Shown: piece by piece, positions 12,362 through 23,799 of the stretch | Numbering within the stretch: position 1 is the first letter of the stretch | Layout of the letters: every line of letters begins with the position of its first letter | DNA from: Poecilobothrus nobilitatus | Lineage: Eukaryota > Arthropoda > Insecta > Diptera > Dolichopodidae | Direction of reading: 5' to 3' | DNA: 64,000 nt | NCBI GenBank assembly: GCA_947095535.1 | Contig: OX352772.1 | Span: forward strand, 119,592,191 to 119,656,190 | Made by a program: the position numbers and the translations under genes | The notes under the pieces: generated by a model | Database searches by the model: none | The model's input: the letters and a program-made list of their open reading frames with translations, nothing else | What the model was told of the DNA's origin: nothing

Positions 12362-12888
12362 ATTTTGTAATTACTATAATTGTATAATTTTGTATTGTAA
12401 TCCACTGATGGCGCTGACTCTGTTGTAAAATAATAATAATAATAATAATAGTAATAATAATAGTAATAATAATAATAATATTTAATAATAATAATAATAG
12501 TACAATAATTAAATAGTATAATAAATAGTACAATAATAATATAACAATAATTATATAATAATAGTAATAACAATAATAGCTACTACAGTGGGGCTATCTT
12601 TGGTTATATCATGCAAGTAAGGTGTTATATACTGCTGCACGTTGTAATCCATTAATGGCGCTGACTCTGTAGTAAAATAATAATAATATTAATAAGAATA
12701 TTAATACCAATAATAACAGCCGCTACAGTGACAGTGGGGGTTGCCTTCAATAATTACCTCATGTAAGTAATATATATACTATTACTACATGTTGTAAATG
12801 TTGTGACGGCTTTAGTCACTTTTAGCAAAATAATAATAGACGGATTCATTGTTTCCTTACAGTCCCACTCCCAATTCAATGTTTGTGG
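12362..12888. repeat. ATA microsatellite-bearing repeat block (copy 1)
   Basis: Runs of (ATA)n separated by a conserved unit of about 110 bases (GCTACTACAGTGGGG...GGTTATATCATGCAAG...GGCGCTGACTCTGTAGTAAAATAATAATA). It ends with a segment (CGGATTCATTGTTTCCTTACAGTCCCACTCCCAATTCAATG) identical to 41330-41366. It is inserted into Jockey ORF2 and is the same family as 40656-41366, where a tRNA-like head precedes it. Confidence 0.75.
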
Positions 12889-13459
12889 GAGTCGGTGGGA
12901 ATAAGATTGAGTATTTACTACTTATAAGTTTATTATTGAGAAGTTTACCCCAGGAATTATTTTTTAAACAAATCCAGTTTGAATGTCTAGAGTTAAAATC
13001 CCCAAGAATTAAATAGTTACCATTTATTTTATTAAAAATTTCTAAATCATGTTTAAAATAGCCAGCATTGGTTTTTGTTAAGTTTCCACCTCTAAAATAC
13101 ACTACATAAATTTTTAACTCACCATTGTTTGTGTTTACACTAATATCAATTGTTTCAAACACTTTAGTGCTTAACAAGGGTAAAGTAGAATGAGTAATAA
13201 TTTTTTTCACCAGTAAAGCAACTCCACCACCTTTTTCTGAAATTCTATCGTTTCTGTAAATACTGTAGTCATTACTACTAAAAATATTATCATTATTTAG
13301 CCAGGTCTCTGTAATAGCTGCAATATGTATGCTTTTATTTTTTAATACATCTAAAAATTCAATCTGTTTGTATTTTCTGCTAATACTTTGTGCATTCCAG
13401 AAAAGAATATTAAAATTATTAAAATTATTAGCATTAATAGAATTCATTAGCCTACACAT
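12857..13459 (-). pseudogene. Jockey ORF2 endonuclease domain, truncated
   Basis: The AP-type endonuclease that nicks target DNA for reverse transcription. Visible motifs: NILFWNAQSISRK at the start, AITETWL, YRNDR, GGGVALLVK, and LILGDFNSRHSNW. The C-terminal SDH part is missing because the ATA-satellite insert begins at about 12888; the last residues of the open frame come from the insert. The start ATG follows ORF1 by about 40 bases. Confidence 0.85.
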
Positions 13460-13498
13460 ATATACTTAAAAATAATTTGAGCACAAACATTTATTTGT

Positions 13499-14596
13499 TT
13501 AAATTTTATTTTTACAATTAATTAAATTAATTAGTAATTCATTAAATATAGTTGTCATTTGTTGACATGAAAAAAAATTATTATTAGTATTGATATTTAT
13601 AAGATCTTCAACAGTATTAGTAGTGTTAGTGTTTAAGTTATTTTGTTTGAAAATACTTGCATATGTTTGATTTGGATTACTAATTACGGAAGCTTGTTGA
13701 GTGTTGTAACTGGCTTTGTGTGGTAAGCCACAATTTGCACATTTTAAATTTTGTTCAGCTATGGGCTTATTTATTTGATTGCAGTTTGTAGTTATGTGGT
13801 TTCCTGCACAAATTCCACATTTTTCTAATGAGTGACATTTATTTGCTCCATGACCAAATGTTTGACATTTAAAACATCTGATACTATCACGACTTGAAAT
13901 TTTATAAAATTCCCATTTTACAATTGTATGTTTTATTGCCATTGCTTTTTTTTTTAGCTCAGATAATTTAATTGAATTCCTTTCCAAATAAACAATAAAT
14001 GTTTTCTGGTCGTTATATCTAGCTTTTTTAGTATTTAATGCTTTCACATCAAGACATTTTAAACCACACTTGATCAATTCATCCTTAATTTCGTCACATG
14101 AAGAAGTACCATCTAAACCATTCAAAACTAATTTATTTGGAATTTCGGATTTAATATCATGGCTGAAAAATTTCCATTTTAATTTATTATCCATAGTGCT
14201 CTAATTTGCTTCTACTAAAGCATTAAATACTGTGTTGTATGTATTTGAACTTAAACAAATAATTTTTGTTCCAATGCTGGTATTTCTTAAGTAGAAATCC
14301 CACAATTTAAGATCTTTCAATTTCGCGCGTATTTCACTGTTGGTTCGTAAGCATATTGTTATTGGTGGCAAACTTACCTTATTTGATGAGGTATCATTAT
14401 TAGCTGTTGCAGTCAATTTTGGAGTTTCAGGATTTACAGCAGTTTTAGGGTCCAATATGTTGTCATCCGTCAGTTGACTCAGTGGAGCAAAATACCCTTT
14501 AATATTCATGTCCGGTGATAATTCACAACCAGGTAAAAGGAGTCTGATTTTACTAGTATTATTGGCAAACTTTCTTTTTATTACCACGTATAACAA
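13499..14596 (-). pseudogene. Jockey ORF1 (gag-like nucleic-acid-binding protein), one in-frame stop
   Basis: Encodes the RNA-binding ORF1 protein of the Jockey element. One reading frame of 366 codons runs through, interrupted only by a TAG at 14201-14203. Three CCHC-type zinc knuckles are visible after the stop (CFKCQTFGHGANKC, CGICAGNHITTNC and an incomplete CANCGLPHKASY, whose last cysteine is missing). The tail is Asn/Thr-rich. The rest of the frame is clean, so the stop could be recent. Confidence 0.8.
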
Positions 14597-14725
14597 TTTA
14601 ACTATCTACTTGAAATAGCAGAAAGCTAATGTAAGTTACAGTATTACAATAAAAAAAACTTTTTTCAAATTTTATTTTAATTATTATATATTTTTTTTAT
14701 ACTTATAATGACAAAATTTGCTGTT

Positions 14726-15040
14726 TTATAGTGTATTCACTTCAAAGAGAGAAATACGACTGAGAATTATTTCTTCATTAATATCTATCAAACTAACATT
14801 ATTATAACTATTATTAATATTATTATTAATTTTATTGTAATAAGGCACCTTATTTTTTGTGTCATCTAAATTATTTTTATGACTAATTGCAGTGCTATAA
14901 TTATTTGAATTATTATTTTTATTTTTATCACTAATATCATTACCATTATTAAAATTATCATTATCATTACTTTTATTAACATTTTTTCTTATCAAATTTG
15001 AAACAATATATACATATTTATTTGACATAAGGGCATCCAC
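14726..15040 (-). other. Asn-rich open frame, probably repeat-derived
   Basis: A 104-codon frame beginning MDALMSNKYVYIVSNLIRK and then dominated by Asn/Lys/Asp from ATT-rich DNA. It lies upstream of Jockey ORF1 on the same strand and could be its 5' region or a separate leftover. It resembles 9234-9560 only in composition. Confidence 0.25.
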
Positions 15041-15425
15041 TTTTATGTACTTTAGTTGCTAGTCACCAATTGTTTTTTTTAAACTTATTTTATTTTGATA
15101 TACAGGACATAGTCTACTGAGAGTTTGCAAATAAACCGCCTTTTTACAAACCGCAGTTTCCGGTTTTCAATTTTCCCAAACCGGCGGTTCAGGTTCGGTT
15201 TTCGGTTTTCAGTTTATAAATTTTTATTGCATAATTTGATCAAATATATACAATGATTTATACTAATAACAAGACAATTATTTCATTTTTGTAATACCAA
15301 TATATATATATTATATAAAAATTTAAATTATAAAACAGTTAGACATAGAATATTAAAATTAAACAAAACAAAAATATTACAAAATTTAAAGGGAATAAAA
15401 AATTAAAGTAAAAAAATTCATACGT

Positions 15426-17279
15426 TTAGAAATTATTTATTCTAAAATATTTTAAAAAAATTAGAGAATTCAATGAGTAATCGCTAAGGCGAGATCTTAA
15501 TTTCCGGCTGAAATTAGCTGAAACTGAAAATACTCTTTCAGATTCGGTGGATGTTGGGCGTATCGTTAAAATTGCGTCATACAATTGTTGAAGAATTATA
15601 GTTCTCTTGCCGGTTTTCTTATAAATTGAAAATTCATCTCTTAGAGAACTAAATTATTTTTCTACTCCCTCTTTGGCAGCCTTATTTATTGCAGCATTGA
15701 TTTCATCTTGCAGAGAAGCAATATCACCATCAATGCTCACATCATCTAAGCTTTCTCCATAATTTTCATCTGCTGATGTCGCTATATGAGGGTATAATCT
15801 ACTTAGAAAACTTGAACCAAAATTTAAAATTTCTTTTGTTGGTACTTTTTGTTGAAGAAGGCAGGATAACAAAGAGTTTAACTCAATATTCTCACGTGAA
15901 CACAATCTTGCTTTGATATTATCTTTAAGTTCATCAATTTTGGAAAAACTTGTTACTTCAATGTCATCTAGCTTTTTCAATAAGAAATTAATTGCACCTT
16001 TGGCAGTTATTAAATTCGCATCCTTTCTACCCAACGCAAGAACAGTCAGTAACAATGGTTCCATAATGGCGCACAACTGTTTAAGCACTTCAAAATCGAT
16101 TCCTAGAATTAAATTACAAGCATTTAATTCTTTTAATACTTCTTCGATGGGTTTACTACATTTTAAAAATGTCTCTAACATAGGATGAATTGAATTCCAT
16201 CTATGTTTCACATCAAGTTTTAGATGTAGTTCATGACCAAGTTCGATACAAATTTTTTGTTGCAAAATGTCATTACGAACTGTTGAGTTTTTGAAAAATT
16301 TCACAATAGCGCGAACTTTATTTAATATCTCGGCTAGATTGATTTCTTCGGAAACTTCGGATTCGGTATCATCATTGTCAAACAAAGAATAACCTTCGTC
16401 ATCTTTATCAAATTCATCATCTTCATTATTATCGCTGTCGTCTTCAGCGTCATTATCGAAATTATCGCTATTATTTTTTGATTTTTTGCAATAAAATGTA
16501 TTAGAAACAGCAAGGTGAAGACCATGATTTAAACATAATTGGACTTCAGCTGGACATTCTCTACCGTATTTAACCATAACACTAGCCCCATCGTTGGTGG
16601 TAGCTACAATGTCTCTTTCGAAGGACAGATGGAAAATTTTAAGATGGTCAGCCACGGTCAGGTGAATCTTTGCCGAGTTGCATGATCCAATAATTCTTAC
16701 CAATCCTAGGTTCAATACTTTACCTGTCTTATCATGTACATTTATGTTCATATAACGGCGTTGTCGAGAACTTACCCATTCGTCCAAAGTGATACTAAAT
16801 TTCTCACCTTTTTTTTTGGCCTCATCAAAAAAACTTACATAAAGTTTTTTCTTTTTTTCATATTCGGCGTGAATAAGTGCCATTGTTCCATTTTCACTTT
16901 TAGGTAATTTATAGCCCTTTTCAGAAATTGCATGTCGAATAAAATTTGACCTTGTAATGGCTCTAATTGAAAAGCCGTCTTTTGTAGCCAACTCGTCAAC
17001 AATTTCTCCAAGACTTGCTTTTTTCATAAAATCAACTATTGACGTTTTTTGTTGTAATTTTGAGTTCCCATTTCCACTTGTTGAAGCAACGTTTGTTAGG
17101 GAATCATCGTGCGATCTTTTACAAGAAATCTTATGAATATTTCGCATGTGATTGATCATTGCAGACGTAGAACCCTTAGAATTGTTCACTTCTGTTCCGC
17201 ATTTTTTACATTTAGCTTTATTGTTAGCACTGTTTGCAGCTGAAATTTTCGTAAAATATTCCCACACTGCCGACGACAT
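15426..17279 (-). pseudogene. hAT transposase with one in-frame stop before the dimerisation domain
   Basis: A cut-and-paste transposase. From the ATG at 17279, 541 codons are open. They hold an N-terminal BED-type zinc finger (W6, C24, C27, H44, H49), RNase H-fold motifs LDEW (D166) and NDG (D230), the CLNHGLHLAV motif (C249, H252), a strongly acidic insertion at residues 270-313 and a RWNS motif. A TAA at 15654-15656 ends it. The same frame continues for 75 codons and contains the hAT C-terminal dimerisation signature (RPTSTESERVFS). Only this stop separates it from full length, so the copy is young or the stop is a recent or sequencing change. Confidence 0.9.
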
Positions 17280-18134
17280 TATTTGGGCATATATTTGAAT
17301 TTTAAAAAAATACTTAAAAAAACTTATTAATTTTTGTTAAAAAAATTTAGTGAAAAAAAATACTTACTTATTTAATATTGTTAAAAATATATTAGTGGAA
17401 AAAATAACTATATATTTAATATTTGTTAATTAAATAAACTACAATATCTTAGATATATTCTTTTTTATATTTTATTTTTATGTTATATTTAATATTAAAA
17501 ATAAATCGAAAATGCATTTGTTTATATAGTAAAATATTTTAGCATGGCAAACTAAGATTTTTAAAAAAATATTTCTTTTAAATTTTTTAATTCTAACGTT
17601 CTTTAACAGCCTTTTGTGTAATATATATATATATATTTATATATATATATAATTCTGGGTATATATAATATAACACATTCGTAATATTTTAAAATAATTT
17701 AGCATGGCAAACTAAGGTTTTTTTAAAATATTTTTTTTAAATTTAAAATTTTTAAAAGTTTTTAACGGCTCTAATATAAATATAAATACATATATATTAA
17801 TATATTATCATATCAGTTTATACATATTTTATATATGCTTTTTATATACATTACTATATATATGATATATGCATCTTCTTTTCCATATTGTAAATTTTAA
17901 ATTAAACAATCACTTGGAAATGTTGCGTTTTGTTTGTAGTGGACCTTAATTTTTATCGTTAATAATATGGAAAATATTTGGTTTTAATATGGTTTCTAGT
18001 TAGATATATGTAAATAGGTAGATTTCAACATTTTAAACTTTTTTTCAACATTTTAAAAATTGAATTTTGTTATGGAAATAATTATATTTTATATTTTTGT
18101 TATGGAATTTTGTTATAAAAATAATTATATTTTG
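17280..18134. other. hAT 5' non-coding region
   Basis: AT-rich DNA between the transposase start and the right subterminal repeats. It contains two related blocks (AGCATGGCAAACTAAG...) near 17543 and 17701 and a run of TA repeats near 17620-17650. No gene is seen. Confidence 0.6.
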
Positions 18135-18259
18135 AAAACCGTAAACTGCGGTTTTGCGACGAGGTTTACGGTTTCGGTTTTTGAGGTTGAAAACCGCGGT
18201 TTCGGTTTCCGGTTAACCGAACCGTGCAAACTCTATACTCAAAGTTTTGTGGTTAATAT

Positions 18260-18683
18260 CTAAACCTAATATCTAATTAAATTTCTGATTATCTTTTATA
18301 CAATTAATACATTTATTTTTTTCTTCCTTCTTACATTCACTCGTTTTATGTTGCTGATGGCACTTAAGACACTTTTCATTGTTTGTACACTCAGTCGCTA
18401 TATGGTTGAAACCCTTACATTTGAAACATCTCCTGACATTTATGGCATCAAACACTTTATGTCTTTTCCATCCTACTCACAATTTTTCCACTACCAGTAT
18501 TTTGGGGAAAGATTCCTTGTCTACTTCAACAATCACATTGTACATTTCTTTATTATATTTCCTTATATTATTTATTTTAATAATCTTTCATTCGCTTAAT
18601 TCCATAAATTAATTTTATTTCCTAAGTTTCTTTATTATTTCCACTTCATTCACTTTCTTATTCATATGCACTATTTCACATCT
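18260..18683 (-). pseudogene. LINE ORF1 C-terminal part with CCHC zinc knuckles
   Basis: The minus strand encodes YNVIVEVDKESFPKILV (about 18480-18560), then VFDAINVRRCFKCKGFNH with the knuckle CFKCKGFNHIATEC, a second CLKCHQQHKTSEC and the start of a third (CINC). This is the nucleic-acid-binding end of a LINE ORF1. The piece 18490-18683 is also present inside each tandem unit (19996-20180 and 22813-22997), so the tandem duplication grew from this locus. Confidence 0.7.
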
Positions 18684-18693
18684 TATTCAAAAA

Positions 18694-19995
18694 GTTTTTC
18701 GGTAATTAAAAATAAATGTTGTCATTTCGAAGGTCTGACAAAAAAAAAAGATTATTACCAGATAAGAATAAAAATGATAATGAAATTAAAATAACAAATA
18801 AGCTGAAATAAGTCAGGGCGACAAAGCAAATATCACAAAGGGGTACATAATATATAATGTAGAGTGGGACATAACGTTAAGTTTGCAGTTATAAATAAAA
18901 TATTGGGAAAAATAATTTATCTTTGTGAATTAATAAAAGGCATATTGAAAAAATGAAGTATTAAAATTAATAGTTGCTGCTCAAGGTTACATGGTTTATA
19001 TAAATTCTATTATTTTATCAAATTTTATTTGTTAGTTTCAATTAAGTAAATGTTAATAATTGAAATTGGAAAATAAATATTTTGTTAAGTAGATTAAGTT
19101 AGGATAATTTAAATTTTAGTAAAATAAAATTGAAACTGAATTGTAAAACAAAAAATGTATATTAGGAATAATAATAATGATAATATCTCAGGACCGGTTA
19201 CCCCTCCCTGACCGCACGAGTTATATTTATAAGATTTTTCGGAATCTTAAAACTTTAATATTATTTTAAATAAAACATTTTTAATTTTTATTTTCGGTCT
19301 TAAGACTCAACTAATTTTTTTATTTTCATATGTTGACTTATTTATATTAAAAATTTTAGAATTACTTAATGATAAGATAATCAAAATTTCTTAATATAAA
19401 AACAATAATATTACTTAATACTAATTACGAAATGTTTAGCAAATATCAATGTACATTTATTTAAAATTTATTAATTAACAGAAATGCTAAATTGCATTTC
19501 CTGTTATTCTTTGACTAAATTATACTTTATTTATAAAAGGCGAATGAACTAATAATTAATACTTAGGTTAACATTATCATAATGTTAACATTACATAACA
19601 TTAATATTTACATTATGTTCATATATGCCTTTTTTGTTTTAAATTTCATTTTGTTAATTCTAAATAACATACATTAAATGTAATTCTTGAAAAAAAAGTA
19701 AAAAACATTGACAACAGAATATTTAACACATTTTTTTTTTTAAACTGCCTGCTAGCATAGGTCAGTTAAAATTAGAACTTAAAAATTAAATTAAAAACGA
19801 GAAAGAATACAGTTGCCTTTGTCAACTCTTAGATACCCGTACGAACCGTTAGTATGTTCGCAGCCTGTCGCTCTGCTTACAATATTATTTTTTTAATATT
19901 TTAGTATTTTAAAATAATTTGGGTGAATTTTATAATTTCTAGAACTATGGGTTGTACATGTATTCAAACTATATGTTTATAAATTCTTCAAAAGT
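18694..19995. repeat. Non-coding half of the tandem unit, with a dispersed segment
   Basis: About 1.3 kb without genes. Its last part (19800-19985, containing GTCAACTCTTAGATACCCGTACG and GCCTGTCGCTCTGCTTAC) recurs in reverse at 62390-62570, next to another LINE endonuclease remnant, so it is a dispersed repeat in its own right and not simply LINE sequence. Confidence 0.55.
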
Positions 19996-20982
19996 ATTTT
20001 GGGGAAAGATTCCTTGTCTACTTCAACAATCACATTGTACATTTCTTTATTATATTTCCTTATATTATTTATTTTAATAATCTTTCATTCGCTTAATTCC
20101 ATAAATTAATTTTATTTCCTAAGTTTCTTTATTATTTCCACTTCATTCACTTTATTATTCATATGCACTATTTCACATCTTGGTTTAATCTCTTTCGGTA
20201 TTATACGGTATTATACCTTTCTTTCAATTTTTTTTCTAGCTCAACTTTAATTTTTTCCCTCTCTTCTTTAGTTTCGTTTTCAATCACAACTACTCCATTT
20301 CTTCTATTTTCTATATTTTTTATTTTTAAATTTTTTGGGTCGACCTTAGTATTTAAATCTTTTTTTCTTTGTCAATTTTTTTGTTTACTTTTCGGCTTAA
20401 CAACTAATGGTAGTTGTTTTTTCATATTTATATTTGAAACACTTCGAATATTTTTATGATGTCAGCAAATGATATGTTTTGACCTATATTTGAATTTTTT
20501 TCCATAATTAATTTGTTGCATATCTCATCATTTTTTTCCACTGCCTTTAAAAAAGTTTCTTTCAATTTATCACTTTGTCGTTTAAATACCTCCAGTAATT
20601 TGTGCCAGTTTTTCTAATTCTTTTCTTTGCATTGAACTGATTTCTTCAAGTCGCTTTCTGACCCTATTGCAGTAAGTAAACTTTTCACCTCATTTTCATT
20701 TTTTTCTATAGCTGCTTAAATCTTCTTTATATTATTTCAAATATTCATTGTTTTTACCAATGCCCTTCCCATATTTTGTACAATTAAGTTCACATTCTGG
20801 ATATATTGGATACAATCTTCACAGATGAAATGTATTGAAGCATTTGTGTACAGTATATTTATGGTAGAACTAGCCACCCCCGAACTTTTAAATGCTTCAT
20901 GATATGTTTTTTTACAAACTCCAGCACATTTTAATCCGGTTTCTCCCTTTATTTTTGTTTTGCACTTATGGCACGCAAACAT
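19996..20982 (-). pseudogene. LINE ORF1 N-terminal part with PHD-like zinc finger (unit 1)
   Basis: Begins with ATG at 20982 and encodes an 81-residue stretch with a PHD-like Cys/His pattern (CHKCKTKIKGETGLKCAGVC, H28, CEDC). After a stop the sequence continues leftward as Lys/Glu-rich, probably coiled-coil coding DNA with several frame breaks. PHD or plant-homeodomain fingers at the start of ORF1 are known in some insect LINEs. It is presumed to be the front half of the protein whose zinc knuckles lie at 18273-18455. Confidence 0.6.
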
Positions 20983-22812
20983 TATGTGTTCAATTTATTA
21001 CAAAAATTTTTTTATAAAAAAGAAAAACACTGACTTAGTTAATTTTAATTCAATTAATTATTCGTATTTTAAGTATTCTTAACCGTACAATAAAATACGT
21101 CTGAATCCTTAAACGTTCAGAACACTTTGAATGCGTTTAATTAGAAATTATAATTTAAATCAGAAAAAATAAAAATTATTCAAATTTCATTAAAAATGAA
21201 AACAAAAATCAAAAATAAAACAATATTAATGTGTAAATAATTTTATAATGAAAATAAAATAAAAAGATTTGTATAATGTTTGCTAAATTATAAAAAAATA
21301 CTTATCCTACCGCCATTGGAGTGCAGCCACTTAATTTAATATATTAATTTTAGTTTCTTACACTACACTTTCAAACAGTTTTAAGTGATAAATAATAAAT
21401 TAATTAAAAAAGTGCACTTCATTAAATGCAAAAGTGCATTAAATTTAAATAATTTTAGACCAAAAAAAAAACAAAATAAAAGTAAAAATAACTTTTAACA
21501 TAAAAAAAGTTTTTCGGTAATTAAAAATAAATGTTGTCATTTCGAAGGTCTGACAAAAAAAAAAAAGATTATTACCAGATAAGAATAAAAATGATAATGA
21601 AATTAAAATAACAAATAAGCTGAAATAAGTCAGGGCGACAAAGCAAATATCACAAAGGGGTACATAATATATAATGTAGAGTGGGACATAACGTTAAGTT
21701 TGCAGTTATAAATAAAATATTGGGAAAAATAATTTATCTTTGTGAATTAATAAAAGGCATATTGAAAAAATGAAGTATTAAAATTAATAGTTGCTGCTCA
21801 AGGTTACATGGTTTATATAAATTCTATTATTTTATCAAATTTTATTTGTTAGTTTCAATTAAGTAAATGTTAATAATTGAAATTGGAAAATAAATATTTT
21901 GTTAAGTAGATTAAGTTAGGATAATTTAAATTTTAGTAAAATAAAATTGAAACTGAATTGTAAAACAAAAAATGTATATTAGGAATAATAATAATGATAA
22001 TATCTCAGGACCGGTTACCCCTCCCTGACCGCACGAGTTATATTTATAAGATTTTTCGGAATCTTAAAACTTTAATATTATTTTAAATAAAACATTTTTA
22101 ATTTTTATTTTCGGTCTTAAGACTCAACTAATTTTTTTATTTTCATATGTTGACTTATTTATATTAAAAATTTTAGAATTACTTAATGATAAGATAATCA
22201 AAATTTCTTAATATAAAAACAATAATATTACTTAATACTAATTACGAAATGTTTAGCAAATATCAATGTACATTTATTTAAAATTTATTAATTAACAGAA
22301 ATGCTAAATTGCATTTCCTGTTATTCTTTGACTAAATTATACTTTATTTATAAAAGGCGAATGAACTAATAATTAATACTTAGGTTAACATTATCATAAT
22401 GTTAACATTACATAACATTAATATTTACATTATGTTCATATATGCCTTTTTTGTTTTAAATTTCATTTTGTTAATTCTAAATAACATACATTAAATGTAA
22501 TTCTTGAAAAAAAAGTAAAAAACATTGACAACAGAATATTTAACACATTTTTTTTTTTAAACTGCCTGCTAGCATAGGTCAGTTAAAATTAGAACTTAAA
22601 AATTAAATTAAAAACGAGAAAGAATACAGTTGCCTTTGTCAACTCTTAGATACCCGTACGAACCGTTAGTATGTTCGCAGCCTGTCGCTCTGCTTACAAT
22701 ATTATTTTTTTAATATTTTAGTATTTTAAAATAATTTGGGTGAATTTTATAATTTCTAGAACTATGGGTTGTACATGTATTCAAACTATATGTTTATAAA
22801 TTCTTCAAAAGT

Positions 22813-23799
22813 ATTTTGGGGAAAGATTCCTTGTCTACTTCAACAATCACATTGTACATTTCTTTATTATATTTCCTTATATTATTTATTTTAATAATCT
22901 TTCATTCGCTTAATTCCATAAATTAATTTTATTTCCTAAGTTTCTTTATTATTTCCACTTCATTCACTTTATTATTCATATGCACTATTTCACATCTTGG
23001 TTTAATCTCTTTCGGTATTATACGGTATTATACCTTTCTTTCAATTTTTTTTCTAGCTCAACTTTAATTTTTTCCCTCTCTTCTTTAGTTTCGTTTTCAA
23101 TCACAACTACTCCATTTCTTCTATTTTCTATATTTTTTATTTTTAAATTTTTTGGGTCGACCTTAGTATTTAAATCTTTTTTTCTTTGTCAATTTTTTTG
23201 TTTACTTTTCGGCTTAACAACTAATGGTAGTTGTTTTTTCATATTTATATTTGAAACACTTCGAATATTTTTATGATGTCAGCAAATGATATGTTTTGAC
23301 CTATATTTGAATTTTTTTCCATAATTAATTTGTTGCATATCTCATCATTTTTTTCCACTGCCTTTAAAAAAGTTTCTTTCAATTTATCACTTTGTCGTTT
23401 AAATACCTCCAGTAATTTGTGCCAGTTTTTCTAATTCTTTTCTTTGCATTGAACTGATTTCTTCAAGTCGCTTTCTGACCCTATTGCAGTAAGTAAACTT
23501 TTCACCTCATTTTCATTTTTTTCTATAGCTGCTTAAATCTTCTTTATATTATTTCAAATATTCATTGTTTTTACCAATGCCCTTCCCATATTTTGTACAA
23601 TTAAGTTCACATTCTGGATATATTGGATACAATCTTCACAGATGAAATGTATTGAAGCATTTGTGTACAGTATATTTATGGTAGAACTAGCCACCCCCGA
23701 ACTTTTAAATGCTTCATGATATGTTTTTTTACAAACTCCAGCACATTTTAATCCGGTTTCTCCCTTTATTTTTGTTTTGCACTTATGGCACGCAAACAT
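22813..23799 (-). pseudogene. LINE ORF1 N-terminal part with PHD-like zinc finger (unit 2)
   Basis: A copy of the previous entry shifted by 2817 bases. The 81-residue PHD-like frame and the 98-codon antisense frame are the same in both copies, which shows how little time separates the two units. Confidence 0.6.

Larger units (their letters stand above)
10930..14596 (-). mobile_element. Jockey-type non-LTR retrotransposon, disrupted
   Basis: A minus-strand LINE with ORF1 (gag-like, three zinc knuckles) and ORF2 (endonuclease and reverse transcriptase with YADD). Gene order and motif style (PRE_C2HC-type ORF1, PQGSVLSP, YADDTA) point to the Jockey clade. ORF2 is split by an ATA-satellite insert at about 12362-12888 that replaces the end of the endonuclease and the beginning of the linker. 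The 5' part probably reaches into the Asn-rich stretch at 14726-15040; the hAT element lies just beyond. Confidence 0.85.
15119..18235 (-). mobile_element. hAT DNA transposon, about 3.1 kb
   Basis: A transposase gene is framed by matching ends: AGAGTTTGCA near 15120 and its complement TGCAAACTCT near 18225, followed inward by subterminal repeats built from AAACCG(C)GGTTTTCGGTT on both sides (15140-15215 and 18135-18220). Such subterminal motif arrays are typical transposase-binding regions of hAT elements. I could not see an 8-bp target duplication, so the outer limits are approximate. Confidence 0.8.

Noticed and set aside
12310..12573. Tyr/Leu/Ile-rich ORF on the minus strand
   Set aside because: It is a translation of (ATA)n microsatellite and shares no conserved motif; the same kind of false frame occurs at 40682-41133.
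15119..18235. 8-bp target-site duplication of the hAT element
   Set aside because: AGTCTACT on the left and TACTCAAA on the right do not match at any nearby offset, so no duplication is claimed.
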